A DNA stretch of 6,925 nucleotides from the NCBI GenBank assembly GCA_938008925.1, contig CALLIQ010000364.1, positions 1 to 6,925 of the forward strand, read 5' to 3'. Shown in pieces: positions 1 to 6,374 of the stretch (the stretch's first letter is position 1; every line of letters starts with the position of its first letter). The position numbers and the translations under genes were made by a program. This stretch comes from an uncultured Acidimicrobiales bacterium. GTDB lineage: Bacteria; Actinomycetota; Acidimicrobiia; Acidimicrobiales; SZUA-35. Below the pieces are notes generated by a model that made no database searches, had not been told where the DNA came from, and saw only the letters and a program-made list of their open reading frames with translations.

Positions 1-278
1 AGCTCCCCGTTCCGATGTTCTGCGCTGGCGGCCTTGCCACTCCAGCCGACGCCGCCCTCGCGATGCAGCTTGGTGCTGAAGCCGTGTTCGTTGGTTCCGG
101 CATCTTCAAGAGCGACGATCCCGCACCCCGTGCGAAGGCCATCGTCGAAGCCACCACCAACTTCAACGACGCCGACATCTTGGCCAAGGTCTCCCGAGGT
201 CTCGGTGCTCCGATGACCGGCATCAACATGGACGAGGTCAACGGCGGCGGCACCCGGTTCGAAGACCGAGGTTGGTGA
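1..278 (+). CDS. pdxS: Pyridoxal 5'-phosphate synthase, synthase subunit PdxS (C-terminal part, 5' end outside window)
   Basis: PdxS condenses ribose 5-phosphate, glyceraldehyde 3-phosphate and ammonia into pyridoxal 5'-phosphate in the cytoplasm; the ammonia is supplied by PdxT. Only about 91 C-terminal residues are present, of a family usually near 290-300, and the first full codon starts at base 3. Visible signatures are CAGGLATPADAALAMQLGAE and FVGSGIFKSDDP, which match the C-terminal half of the PdxS TIM barrel, including its phosphate-binding GG and GSG turns. They are followed by the helix with AKAIVEATTNFND and the tail GTRFEDRGW, where PdxS proteins normally end. The TGA stop (276-278) overlaps the likely GTG start of pdxT, so the two are co-translated. 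Truncation is due only to the window edge; the reading frame is intact. Identification is firm from sequence motifs alone. Confidence 0.96.
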   Translation, partial: LPVPMFCAGGLATPADAALAMQLGAEAVFVGSGIFKSDDPAPRAKAIVEATTNFNDADILAKVSRGLGAPMTGINMDEVNGGGTRFEDRGW

Positions 279-892
279 GTCCAGCGGCGGACGAGCACGG
301 CACACCCCACGTGGGTGTGCTGGCCCTCCAGGGAGCCTTCGCTCGCCACATCGAAGCACTCGAACGGCTCGGCGTGACCTCCTCTGAGGTCCGCACCGCC
401 GAGCATCTCGACCGTGTCGACGCGCTCGTGATTCCCGGCGGGGAATCCACGACGATGTCGAAGCTGCTCGACAGCCAGGGCCTGCGCGCTCCGATCGAAG
501 CCCGGCTCGACGGTGGCATGCCGGTGTTCGGGACGTGCGCGGGGATGATCCTGTTGGCGACCGACGTGAGCGATGGTCGAGCCGATCAACGCAGTTTCGC
601 CGCGATCGACATCGGTGTTCGTCGCAACGGCTACGGCCGCCAGATCGACTCGTTCGAGGCAGATCTGCCGGTCACCGGGCTCGACGAGCCGTTCCGATCG
701 GTCTTCATCCGTGCCCCGGTCGTCGAACGCGTCGGTGACGGGGTCGACGTGTTGGCGTCGGTCGACGACGTGCCCGTGCTGTGCCGGTCCCACGCTGGCT
801 CCGCCCCCGTGTTGGTGTCGTCATTTCACCCCGAGCTCACCGCCGACGATCGGTTGCACCAGCTCTTCCTCGATGTGGTGGCCTGCCCCTAG
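275..892 (+). CDS. pdxT: Pyridoxal 5'-phosphate synthase, glutaminase subunit PdxT
   Basis: PdxT is a class I glutamine amidotransferase that hydrolyses glutamine and channels ammonia to PdxS. Counting from the GTG at 275 the protein has 205 residues, normal for the family. Motifs in order: VGVLALQGAF near residues 13-22; PGGESTTM (oxyanion region) near 54-61; GTCAGM with the nucleophile Cys88; RRNGYGRQIDSFEADL near 116-131; FIRAPVV near 144-150; and FHPELT with His185 and Glu187 completing the Cys-His-Glu triad. I chose GTG 275 because it overlaps the pdxS stop as GTGA, the usual coupling geometry. A GAGG lies only 3 bases upstream (268-271) and a GAAGA (261-265) about 9 bases upstream. TTG 272 would add one residue. 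GTG 311 would give the shorter canonical N terminus (start directly at GVLALQG) but has no ribosome-binding site in front of it. The stop codon shares bases with the stop of the convergent gene. Confidence 0.95.
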   Translation: MSPAADEHGTPHVGVLALQGAFARHIEALERLGVTSSEVRTAEHLDRVDALVIPGGESTTMSKLLDSQGLRAPIEARLDGGMPVFGTCAGMILLATDVSDGRADQRSFAAIDIGVRRNGYGRQIDSFEADLPVTGLDEPFRSVFIRAPVVERVGDGVDVLASVDDVPVLCRSHAGSAPVLVSSFHPELTADDRLHQLFLDVVACP

Positions 893-896
893 GGGC
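885..896. other. Shared stop codons of two convergent genes inside a 12-bp perfect palindrome
   Basis: The bases GCCCCTAGGGGC read the same on both strands. The central CTAG (889-892) gives the TAG stop of pdxT on the + strand (890-892) and the TAG stop of the epimerase-like gene on the - strand (889-891), so the two coding regions overlap by 4 bp tail to tail. There is no intergenic space and no hairpin with a U-tract, so no ordinary intrinsic terminator separates the two convergent transcripts. The palindrome has no loop, so it would not itself make a good RNA hairpin. Confidence 0.85.
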
Positions 897-2577
897 GGTG
901 CTCGTCGAACAGCTCGATCCCGGCGGCTCGAAAGAGAACCTCGACGTCGGTGACCGATTGAAAGACCTTGCCCCGATTGATTCCCTCGAGAACGAGTTGG
1001 GGCGACTCGAAGTCCGCAATCGGGCGAAGCCCGAAATCGGCCGATCGTCGATACCAGCTGGACGCAATGGCGTTGATCTCTTCGGTCAATGCTGGGTCGT
1101 CGAGCTGGCCGAAGTTGGCGAGGTAGCTGAGCGCCACGATGTGCTGCACGTGGTAGTAGTTCTTGCCGTTCGCCTTCGCGAAGTTGGTCGGGTAGCCGCA
1201 CAGCAGCTCCGCATCGTCGAGCGTCAGCTCCAGTCTGTGCAGACCGCCTGGAGCCGGCTCGGAGTCGAGATCGTGCCACGTCCCCTCCGCTCCGGGGGTG
1301 GCGCGATCGACCTCGTACCCGTTGTCCTTGATCCGGGCAGAGAACGGCGCGTCGGCGACCAGCGTCGTGCGGAACAGCAGCGAGCAGTTGACGACTGCGG
1401 AAGCCGCGTTGCCGAGATCGCCGCCCGTCGCGACGATCCGGTTGTCGAATCCGCCAAACGAGCCTGATGGATCATCGGCGAAGGGCACGACGTAGGGCTG
1501 GAGCTCGTCTGCGAGGGGCGCGTAAACGGTCCGGACATCGAGGTCGAACTCACCTCCGTCGGTCTGAGGCGTGATGATCACCCGCTGTGGGGATGTGTCG
1601 CTGTAGCGGCTGATGTTGCGTTCGTCGTCGTACCAAGCGGCGTTGTTGTCGACGAAGAACCGAAGGTTGGCTCGAACGTAGGCGGCGACGTCTGCATCGT
1701 CGTACGCGATGGCGTAGTCGTTGAGGTGGAGCAGCGAGTGCAGCCATCCGTTCAAGATGATCTCGGGATTCGATCGAAACAGCGGAACCTCGAGCTGAGC
1801 GACACCAGCCAGGCTCACACCGCCCTCCTCGTAGTCGAGGAAGAGAGCATCTCGAACGGACGCCAGGCGGTCTCGCGTCTCCGGTGTGCCCTCGAGCTGA
1901 TCGATCAGGACGAACGCCGCCATGATCTCGCTCTGGCTGATGGCGCTGTAGATGTAATCGGGGCCCCTGAACCGATTGAGTGGGTACAGGTTGGGATAGA
2001 AGAATGCCGAGCCGCCATTGGGGGTCTGGGTTCCGACGCTCGCGATGATGTCGGGCGCACTGTTGCGAACCTCGTCGTCATCGACGTTGCGGAACAGGTA
2101 CGAGCCGATCGACATCGGGTGCAAGACGAAGTCGTTCGGGTCGTCGAGCTGCCAGTACTGGCGAAATGGAACACCGTCGACGACGATCAAGGTCGAGGAG
2201 AACCGATGCCCCTCGATGTCAAAGCCATCGACGGCTCGAAAGACCTGGTCGAGTTCGTCGATCGTCTCGCTCGAGGGTTGGATGGGCGTCACGACAGGGC
2301 AAGTCGCTGGTTCTGTTCCGTACTGTCCCGCTTCGCAGTATCGGCGTCGTTCCTCGGCATCGACGCCGTCATCGATGCTCGCCGGATCCTCCGCAGCGAG
2401 TCCCTCCTCTTCAAGGGGCTCGTTCTCGACGAGCGCTTCGACGGACGAGCTCGTCGTGGGTTGGAGGGCAGGTTCGGCGCTGTCAGGTGCCGGTGTCGAC
2501 GAGCACGCGCTGGCGATGAACGTCAAAGTCATGAGCGCTCGGAGCGCGTGTCGTCGCCGGGTGGCTGGCCGATGCAT
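889..2577 (-). CDS. Predicted lipoprotein with a D-glucuronyl C5-epimerase-like C-terminal domain
   Basis: The 562-residue product starts with a basic stretch, a hydrophobic segment and the lipobox-like ASAC (Cys25), so it is probably an exported, lipid-anchored surface protein. Residues 26-100 are a Ser/Thr/Glu/Asp-rich linker ending in a possible Cys81-Cys93 disulfide. The rest lines up by eye with the C-terminal domain of glucuronyl C5-epimerases: LHPMSIGSYLF (152-162) with the YPIQIAQYGL motif; YSAISQSEIMAAFVLI (210-225) with YSAMAQGQAISTLV; NGWLHSLLHLNDY (276-288) with NGFMYSLIGLYDL; RYSD (324-327) with the IYDLRH tyrosine; and NYYHVQHI (473-480) with DYHTTHIN. These enzymes convert glucuronate to iduronate within a polysaccharide chain. 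About 130 additional residues, likely beta-rich and holding Cys398 and Cys460, separate the last two motifs. The polymer acted on is unknown, and activity is not assured because the insertion falls beside presumed catalytic tyrosines. The start is the first ATG before the signal peptide. No Shine-Dalgarno sequence is visible. Confidence 0.72.
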   Translation of the reverse strand: MHRPATRRRHALRALMTLTFIASACSSTPAPDSAEPALQPTTSSSVEALVENEPLEEEGLAAEDPASIDDGVDAEERRRYCEAGQYGTEPATCPVVTPIQPSSETIDELDQVFRAVDGFDIEGHRFSSTLIVVDGVPFRQYWQLDDPNDFVLHPMSIGSYLFRNVDDDEVRNSAPDIIASVGTQTPNGGSAFFYPNLYPLNRFRGPDYIYSAISQSEIMAAFVLIDQLEGTPETRDRLASVRDALFLDYEEGGVSLAGVAQLEVPLFRSNPEIILNGWLHSLLHLNDYAIAYDDADVAAYVRANLRFFVDNNAAWYDDERNISRYSDTSPQRVIITPQTDGGEFDLDVRTVYAPLADELQPYVVPFADDPSGSFGGFDNRIVATGGDLGNAASAVVNCSLLFRTTLVADAPFSARIKDNGYEVDRATPGAEGTWHDLDSEPAPGGLHRLELTLDDAELLCGYPTNFAKANGKNYYHVQHIVALSYLANFGQLDDPALTEEINAIASSWYRRSADFGLRPIADFESPQLVLEGINRGKVFQSVTDVEVLFRAAGIELFDEHRP

Positions 2578-2583
2578 GGATCG

Positions 2584-2589
2584 ACGCTA
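2584..2589 (-). promoter_or_regulatory. Candidate -10 element of a leaderless promoter for the epimerase-like lipoprotein gene
   Basis: On the minus strand TAGCGT fits the TAnnnT pattern and ends 6 bases before the ATG (2577), which would put transcription start at or next to the start codon. The absence of any purine-rich ribosome-binding site before the ATG fits a leaderless mRNA, common in actinobacteria. No convincing -35 hexamer is found 16-18 bases further upstream, so this is a weak call. Confidence 0.35.
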
Positions 2590-2593
2590 ACGC

Positions 2594-2615
2594 GCCGCAG
2601 CCTGCTCGATGCGGC
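2594..2615. repeat. 6-bp inverted repeat in the 50-base gap between the two minus-strand genes
   Basis: GCCGCA (2594-2599) and TGCGGC (2610-2615) are perfect inverted arms around a 10-base loop. It lies just after the TAA stop of the oxidoreductase gene on the minus strand and just upstream of the candidate -10 of the lipoprotein gene. As RNA it could form a short GC-rich stem, but no U-tract follows, so it may be a weak or factor-dependent terminator, a protein-binding site, or chance in GC-rich DNA. Confidence 0.3.
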
Positions 2616-2627
2616 AGACTCGTGCGG

Positions 2628-5600
2628 TTAGCGAGACGTCCCCGCCTCAACGTCTCGAAGACGAGCGCGGTACTCCACGACCCGTCGGAGTTTGAGGTCC
2701 TCGTAACCCCGGACCATGTCGGGAAGGGCCGCGATCTCGATGGCTCGCTCGAGCGACTCGGCGCTCGGATCGGCGCTCAGATCGGCGACGAGACGGTCGA
2801 GTACGGCCTCGAACTCGGGGATCAGTTCCCGTTCGATCCGGCGGACCTCAGCCCGTCCGAACGGGTCGAACTTCGTGCCTCGCAGTCGCTTGCCCTTTGC
2901 CAACACGGCCAGGCCCGGTGCTGCCCACTCGCCGACCGAGATCTTGTCGTCGAGACCGAGCGCTTTGAGCATCGGTGGGTGGAGGCGGTACGTGATCGAG
3001 CCGCCGTTGGCCACGTCGCGGGCCTCGCTCAGACCTTCGGCGTCGAGCATCAGGCGGGCGACCTCGTACTCGTCCTTGTAGGCCATCAGCTTGTGGAGAC
3101 TCGCTGCAGCGGTCCGGGTGAGGGGCAGATCGACGGCGGTGCCACACGCGCGCTCGGCATGGGCGACTCGGCCGATGCGGTCGAGGAATCGTTCCGCCAA
3201 GGCCTCGTCTTGAAAGCCGATCAGATCGGGCACCAAGCGGTCGAGGTCGGCGAGAAGGGTGGCGTCGCCACCGCCGATGCCGGCAATTCGGCTGCGAAGC
3301 CCCGCCGGCACCACCGGCGTTCGGACGACTGAGCCGGCCGTGTTCGCAGCGAGAAGCTCCATCGTCGCCGAGGGCACGGCCACGTGGGCTCGTCCCCAGC
3401 GGAAGGCTGAGCGGTTTCGATCGATGGCCACGCCGTTCACCTCGATGGCCTGCTCGATCGAGGCAGCGCTGACGGGAAGTGCGCCGGCCTGCACGGCCAT
3501 GCCGACCACGAACATGTTCGCCATGACCGCGTCGCCGAACAACGCCGTGGTGATCGCCTCGGCGTCGCCCCAGTAGTGATGATCGGCTCGAGTCTCGGTG
3601 GCGAGGAGCTCGGCGAGGGCGTCGGGCGCTGGCGCTGCGATCTCCGGGTGACTGATCTGCGCGCCCGTCGGAGTCGTGCTGGTCGATCCGACCACCACCG
3701 TTCGCTCCGGGTCGCACACGAGGCGTCCGCGCTCGGTCGCGGCCACCAGCTGATCGCAGACGAGCAACAGATCGGCTTGGCCGGTGCCCAGACGGTTCGT
3801 CTGGTTGGCGCTCGCCCTCGACAGTCGGACGTCGCTGACGACGGGCCCGGCCTTTTGCGAGAGTCCGATCTGGTCGAGTCCGCGAACGGCGAAGCCGTCG
3901 AACATCGCCGCCGTGCCGAGCACCTGGGACACGGTCACGATGCCGGTTCCCCCGATGCCCGTGATGCGCATGGCGAAGTGGTCGCTCGGGACGATGAGGG
4001 TCGGTTCGGGAACCGGTGGCGGTGTTGGCACGCTCTTCGAGGTGCCCGCCACGGTCGCTTCATCGCCGGGAACGACGGTCATGAAGGACGGACAGTCGCC
4101 CTCGAGGCAGGAGAAGTCGAGGTTGCAGGTGGTTTGGTTGATCTGGGTCTTGCGGCCGAACGGCGTGTCGACGGGTTCCACCGACAGACAGTTGCTGACC
4201 TGGCCACAGTCGCCGCAGCCCTCGCAGATTCGAGGGTTGATCACCACTCGTTCCGCCGGGGTCGGAGCCTTGCCTCGCTTGCGGGCTCGGCGGAGCTCGG
4301 CTGCGCACGCCTGATCGTGGATGAGCACCGTGGTCCCAGGTGTGGCGGCCAGCACCTCCTGCGCCTCCATCAACCGGGAGCGGTCCCACACGTCGACGCC
4401 GTTCGGCAGGGGATCGCCCCCAAATCGACGACTGCGGCCACCGGGAATCGGGAGCACTCGCCCGTACTTGCCGGGTTCGTCAGTGGTGACGAGCACCCGG
4501 GTCACCCCGTGGGCGAGCAACGCCGTTGCGACCTCGCCGACGGTCATCTGACCCTGCGGGTCCTGCCCGCCGGTCATGGCGACCGTGCCGTTGTAGAGCA
4601 GCTTGTAGGTGATGTCGACGCCGGAGGCGACGGCGGCCTGGATGGCGAGTTGGCCGGAGTGGAAGAAGGTGCCGTCGCCGAGGTTCTGGATCAGGTGGTT
4701 GCGTTCGACGAAGTCGGACATGCCAATCCACTGGGTGCCCTCGTTGCCCATGCACGTAAGGCCGGCGATGTCGCCGACCCGCTCGGGGTCCATGAGGAGC
4801 GTCATGGTGTGGCAGCCGATGCCCGCACCGACGAGTGAGCCGTCGGGGGTCTCGGTGCTTCGGTTGTGCGGGCAGCCGGAACAGAAGAACGGGGCGCGTT
4901 CGGTCTCGCTGATCAGCGGGATCAGCCGACGCTCAGGCCGCTCGGGCACGAGGCGATCGCCGATGGTCGGGCCGAGAATGCGACGCAGCGGTGCGAGCAG
5001 GCCGTCCGCGTCGAGCGCCCCGTAAGAGGGCAGCAGCGGTGCGCCGGTCTGGTCGGTCTTGCCGATGACCTGGGGGCGAACGCTCTGGTTGTAGAGCGCG
5101 TCCTTGATGAGCGACTCGATGCTCGGCATCTTCTCTTCGATCACGAAGAGCGTGTCGACGCCGTCGGCGAAGCGCCGCACGGTGTCGGGGTCGAAGGGGA
5201 TCGGCATCTGCATTCGCAGCAGTCGGATGCCGGCTCCGGCAATGGCGTCGTCGGTGTCGAGGCCGAGCCGTTCGAGTGCCTCGCGAACCTCCCGGTAGGT
5301 GATGCCGGAGGCCACGATGCCGATCCAGGCATCGGACGGATTGACGGTCGGTGCGTTGAGCCCGTTGGCGGATGCGTAGTTGATGGCGAGTGGGTATCGG
5401 ACCTCGTAGATCTCCTGCTCGAGGTCGATCGTATGCGGGGTGAGGAGGCGACCGTCTGGCCGGCGACGGTTCGACTCGTCGAAGAGGGCGGGGGTGACGG
5501 GGACGACTCGGTCGGGGTCGAGCGTGACCGAGGTCAGGCCATCGGCGACGTCGGCGACGATCTTCATGGCCGACCACAGGCCCGTGAACCGCGACAGTGC

Positions 5601-6158
5601 GATGGCGTGCCGACCCAGGTCGAGCACGGCACCGGGATCGCCGGGGTAGAGGAGTGGCATGTGGAGGTCGGCGACCACGCCGGCCGACGATGACGGAAGT
5701 GTCGAGCTCTTTGCGTTCGGGTCGTCACCGATCAGGGCGATCGCACCGCCCCACCTCGACGTTCCGGCATACACGGCGTGGCGGAGTGCGTCGACGGCTC
5801 GGTCGACGCCGGGGGCCTTGCCGTACCAGACGCCGACGACGCCGTCGTAGATCGCATCGGGCTGTGACGAAGCGAGCTGGGAGCCCATGACCGCCGATGC
5901 TGCGAGCTCTTCGTTGACTGCCGGCCGACACATGATCGGCAGGTCTGGCACCGTGCGCGCCGCTTGTGCGGCGGCGCCGTCGAAACCGCCGAGGGGCGAG
6001 CCGGGATAGCCGGAGACGAGCGCGGCCGTGTTTCTGCCGGCCAGCCGGTCGGCCCGGAGCTGCTCGATCGGCAGCCTGGCCATCGCCTGCACCCCGGTCA
6101 AGGCGACGGTGGCGGCGTCGGCGGTATAGCGGTCGTCGATGCGGTAGGTGTCGGTCAT
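2628..6158 (-). CDS. Fused indolepyruvate:ferredoxin oxidoreductase (IorA-IorB type)
   Basis: Cytoplasmic thiamine-diphosphate iron-sulfur enzyme that oxidatively decarboxylates aryl-2-oxoacids (indolepyruvate, phenylpyruvate or similar) with CoA, passing electrons to ferredoxin. The 1176 residues match the usual length of the bacterial single-chain form. Domains in order: pyrimidine-type domain with SGYPGSPLGG (49-58); FCSGCPHNRST (425-435) and GIGCHTM (446-452); diphosphate-binding domain with CMGNEGTQW (469-477), GDG (494-496) and YN (522-523) as the thiamine diphosphate motif; a ferredoxin-like segment with Cys645, 648, 651, 657 and Cys678, 684, 689; an IorB/gamma domain starting at GIGGTGIVTVSQVLG (734-748) with GLSQKAGPVVSDVR (765-778); and a C-terminal helical domain (about 1000-1170, containing KLMAYKDEYEVARLM), typical of the bacterial fused family. 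The start is supported by a GGAGGG ribosome-binding site and by alignment of the N-terminal YTADAATVALTGVQA region. It is transcribed away from an Lrp-type regulator. The exact substrate cannot be read from sequence. Confidence 0.95.
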   Translation of the reverse strand: MTDTYRIDDRYTADAATVALTGVQAMARLPIEQLRADRLAGRNTAALVSGYPGSPLGGFDGAAAQAARTVPDLPIMCRPAVNEELAASAVMGSQLASSQPDAIYDGVVGVWYGKAPGVDRAVDALRHAVYAGTSRWGGAIALIGDDPNAKSSTLPSSSAGVVADLHMPLLYPGDPGAVLDLGRHAIALSRFTGLWSAMKIVADVADGLTSVTLDPDRVVPVTPALFDESNRRRPDGRLLTPHTIDLEQEIYEVRYPLAINYASANGLNAPTVNPSDAWIGIVASGITYREVREALERLGLDTDDAIAGAGIRLLRMQMPIPFDPDTVRRFADGVDTLFVIEEKMPSIESLIKDALYNQSVRPQVIGKTDQTGAPLLPSYGALDADGLLAPLRRILGPTIGDRLVPERPERRLIPLISETERAPFFCSGCPHNRSTETPDGSLVGAGIGCHTMTLLMDPERVGDIAGLTCMGNEGTQWIGMSDFVERNHLIQNLGDGTFFHSGQLAIQAAVASGVDITYKLLYNGTVAMTGGQDPQGQMTVGEVATALLAHGVTRVLVTTDEPGKYGRVLPIPGGRSRRFGGDPLPNGVDVWDRSRLMEAQEVLAATPGTTVLIHDQACAAELRRARKRGKAPTPAERVVINPRICEGCGDCGQVSNCLSVEPVDTPFGRKTQINQTTCNLDFSCLEGDCPSFMTVVPGDEATVAGTSKSVPTPPPVPEPTLIVPSDHFAMRITGIGGTGIVTVSQVLGTAAMFDGFAVRGLDQIGLSQKAGPVVSDVRLSRASANQTNRLGTGQADLLLVCDQLVAATERGRLVCDPERTVVVGSTSTTPTGAQISHPEIAAPAPDALAELLATETRADHHYWGDAEAITTALFGDAVMANMFVVGMAVQAGALPVSAASIEQAIEVNGVAIDRNRSAFRWGRAHVAVPSATMELLAANTAGSVVRTPVVPAGLRSRIAGIGGGDATLLADLDRLVPDLIGFQDEALAERFLDRIGRVAHAERACGTAVDLPLTRTAAASLHKLMAYKDEYEVARLMLDAEGLSEARDVANGGSITYRLHPPMLKALGLDDKISVGEWAAPGLAVLAKGKRLRGTKFDPFGRAEVRRIERELIPEFEAVLDRLVADLSADPSAESLERAIEIAALPDMVRGYEDLKLRRVVEYRARLRDVEAGTSR

Positions 6159-6167
6159 CGGTCGAAT

Positions 6168-6173
6168 CCCTCC
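6168..6173 (-). promoter_or_regulatory. Ribosome-binding site of the oxidoreductase gene
   Basis: On the minus strand GGAGGG lies 9 bases before the ATG at 6158. This is a strong Shine-Dalgarno sequence and fixes the start of the fused oxidoreductase. It is the clearest ribosome-binding site in the window. Confidence 0.8.
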
Positions 6174-6178
6174 GAGTG

Positions 6179-6198
6179 GTCAGCCGAGGTCAGCTGAG
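6179..6198. repeat. Tandem 10-bp direct repeat just upstream of the oxidoreductase ribosome-binding site
   Basis: GTCAGCCGAG (6179-6188) is followed directly by GTCAGCTGAG (6189-6198), 9 of 10 bases identical. The second unit contains the 8-bp palindrome TCAGCTGA (6190-6197). A 10-base period puts the two copies on the same face of the helix. It sits 5 bases beyond the GGAGGG on the oxidoreductase side, where a regulator could block transcription or the mRNA leader could fold. The role is inference. Confidence 0.5.
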
Positions 6199-6306
6199 CG
6201 GCAAGACTCCTCCATCATGGGCACATCAGCGGCAACGATGCGGCGCGACCGAACAATCGACGGAGAATTGGGTCGAAGGTCCGTGGTATCGACGGTCGGT
6301 GTTCGG

Positions 6307-6312
6307 CAGAAT
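6307..6312 (+). promoter_or_regulatory. Weak candidate -10 element for the Lrp-type regulator
   Basis: CAGAAT matches the -10 consensus at four of six positions and would place transcription start near 6319, inside the inverted repeat at 6316-6344. No good -35 hexamer is visible upstream, so this is only a possibility. I could not find a convincing promoter for the oxidoreductase on the opposite strand. Confidence 0.2.
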
Positions 6313-6315
6313 GTG

Positions 6316-6344
6316 GTGATCGCCGCGCATGTGACGGCGATCAC
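6316..6344. promoter_or_regulatory. Perfect 10-bp inverted repeat, candidate operator in the divergent intergenic region
   Basis: GTGATCGCCG (6316-6325) and CGGCGATCAC (6335-6344) are perfect inverted arms around the 9-base centre 6326-6334. The arm centres are 19 bases apart, about two helical turns, which suits a dimeric helix-turn-helix protein. The element ends 30 bases before the ATG of the Lrp/AsnC-type gene and lies 157 bases upstream of the oxidoreductase ATG. The simplest reading is an autoregulatory site for the Lrp-type protein that may also act on the oxidoreductase. It could instead form an RNA stem-loop in the leader of the regulator mRNA. Confidence 0.6.
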
Positions 6345-6364
6345 AGGAGTCGGCCGAAGAACAC

Positions 6365-6370
6365 GGGAGA
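6365..6370 (+). promoter_or_regulatory. Ribosome-binding site that decides the regulator start
   Basis: GGGAGA lies 4 bases before ATG 6375 but only 1 base before the in-frame GTG 6372. The spacing favours ATG 6375 as the start. Confidence 0.5.
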
Positions 6371-6374
6371 CGTG

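Noticed and set aside
781..1467. 228-codon open frame on the + strand crossing the pdxT end
   Set aside because: It overlaps the essential C-terminal His-Glu motif of pdxT in another frame and the 3' part of the convergent gene, and has no motif of its own.
2578..2627. Intrinsic terminator between the oxidoreductase and the lipoprotein gene
   Set aside because: The only inverted repeat has 6-bp arms and no following U-tract, so I list it as a repeat only.
1726..2631. 301-codon open frame on the + strand, opposite the lipoprotein gene
   Set aside because: The minus strand here encodes a signal peptide and epimerase-like motifs; the + strand translation shows no domain and no ribosome-binding site.
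3576..4838. 420-codon open frame on the + strand, opposite the oxidoreductase
   Set aside because: It is fully antisense to a clearly identified gene, its translation has no recognisable motif and is rich in Gly, Arg, Asp and His, and long antisense frames are expected in high-GC coding DNA.
4866..5693. 275-codon open frame on the + strand inside the oxidoreductase region
   Set aside because: It is a shadow of conserved oxidoreductase sequence, including the CSGCPHN region on the other strand.
1..6158. A functional cluster linking pyridoxal phosphate synthesis with arylpyruvate oxidation
   Set aside because: Aminotransferases that make arylpyruvates need pyridoxal phosphate, but no aminotransferase is present, the genes are on opposite strands, and an unrelated lipoprotein lies between them. 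Proximity alone is not enough.
6159..6374. Small RNA or riboswitch in the divergent intergenic region
   Set aside because: Apart from the inverted repeat and the 10-bp tandem repeat, I see no multi-stem conserved fold, no attenuator-like run of codons and no U-rich terminator.
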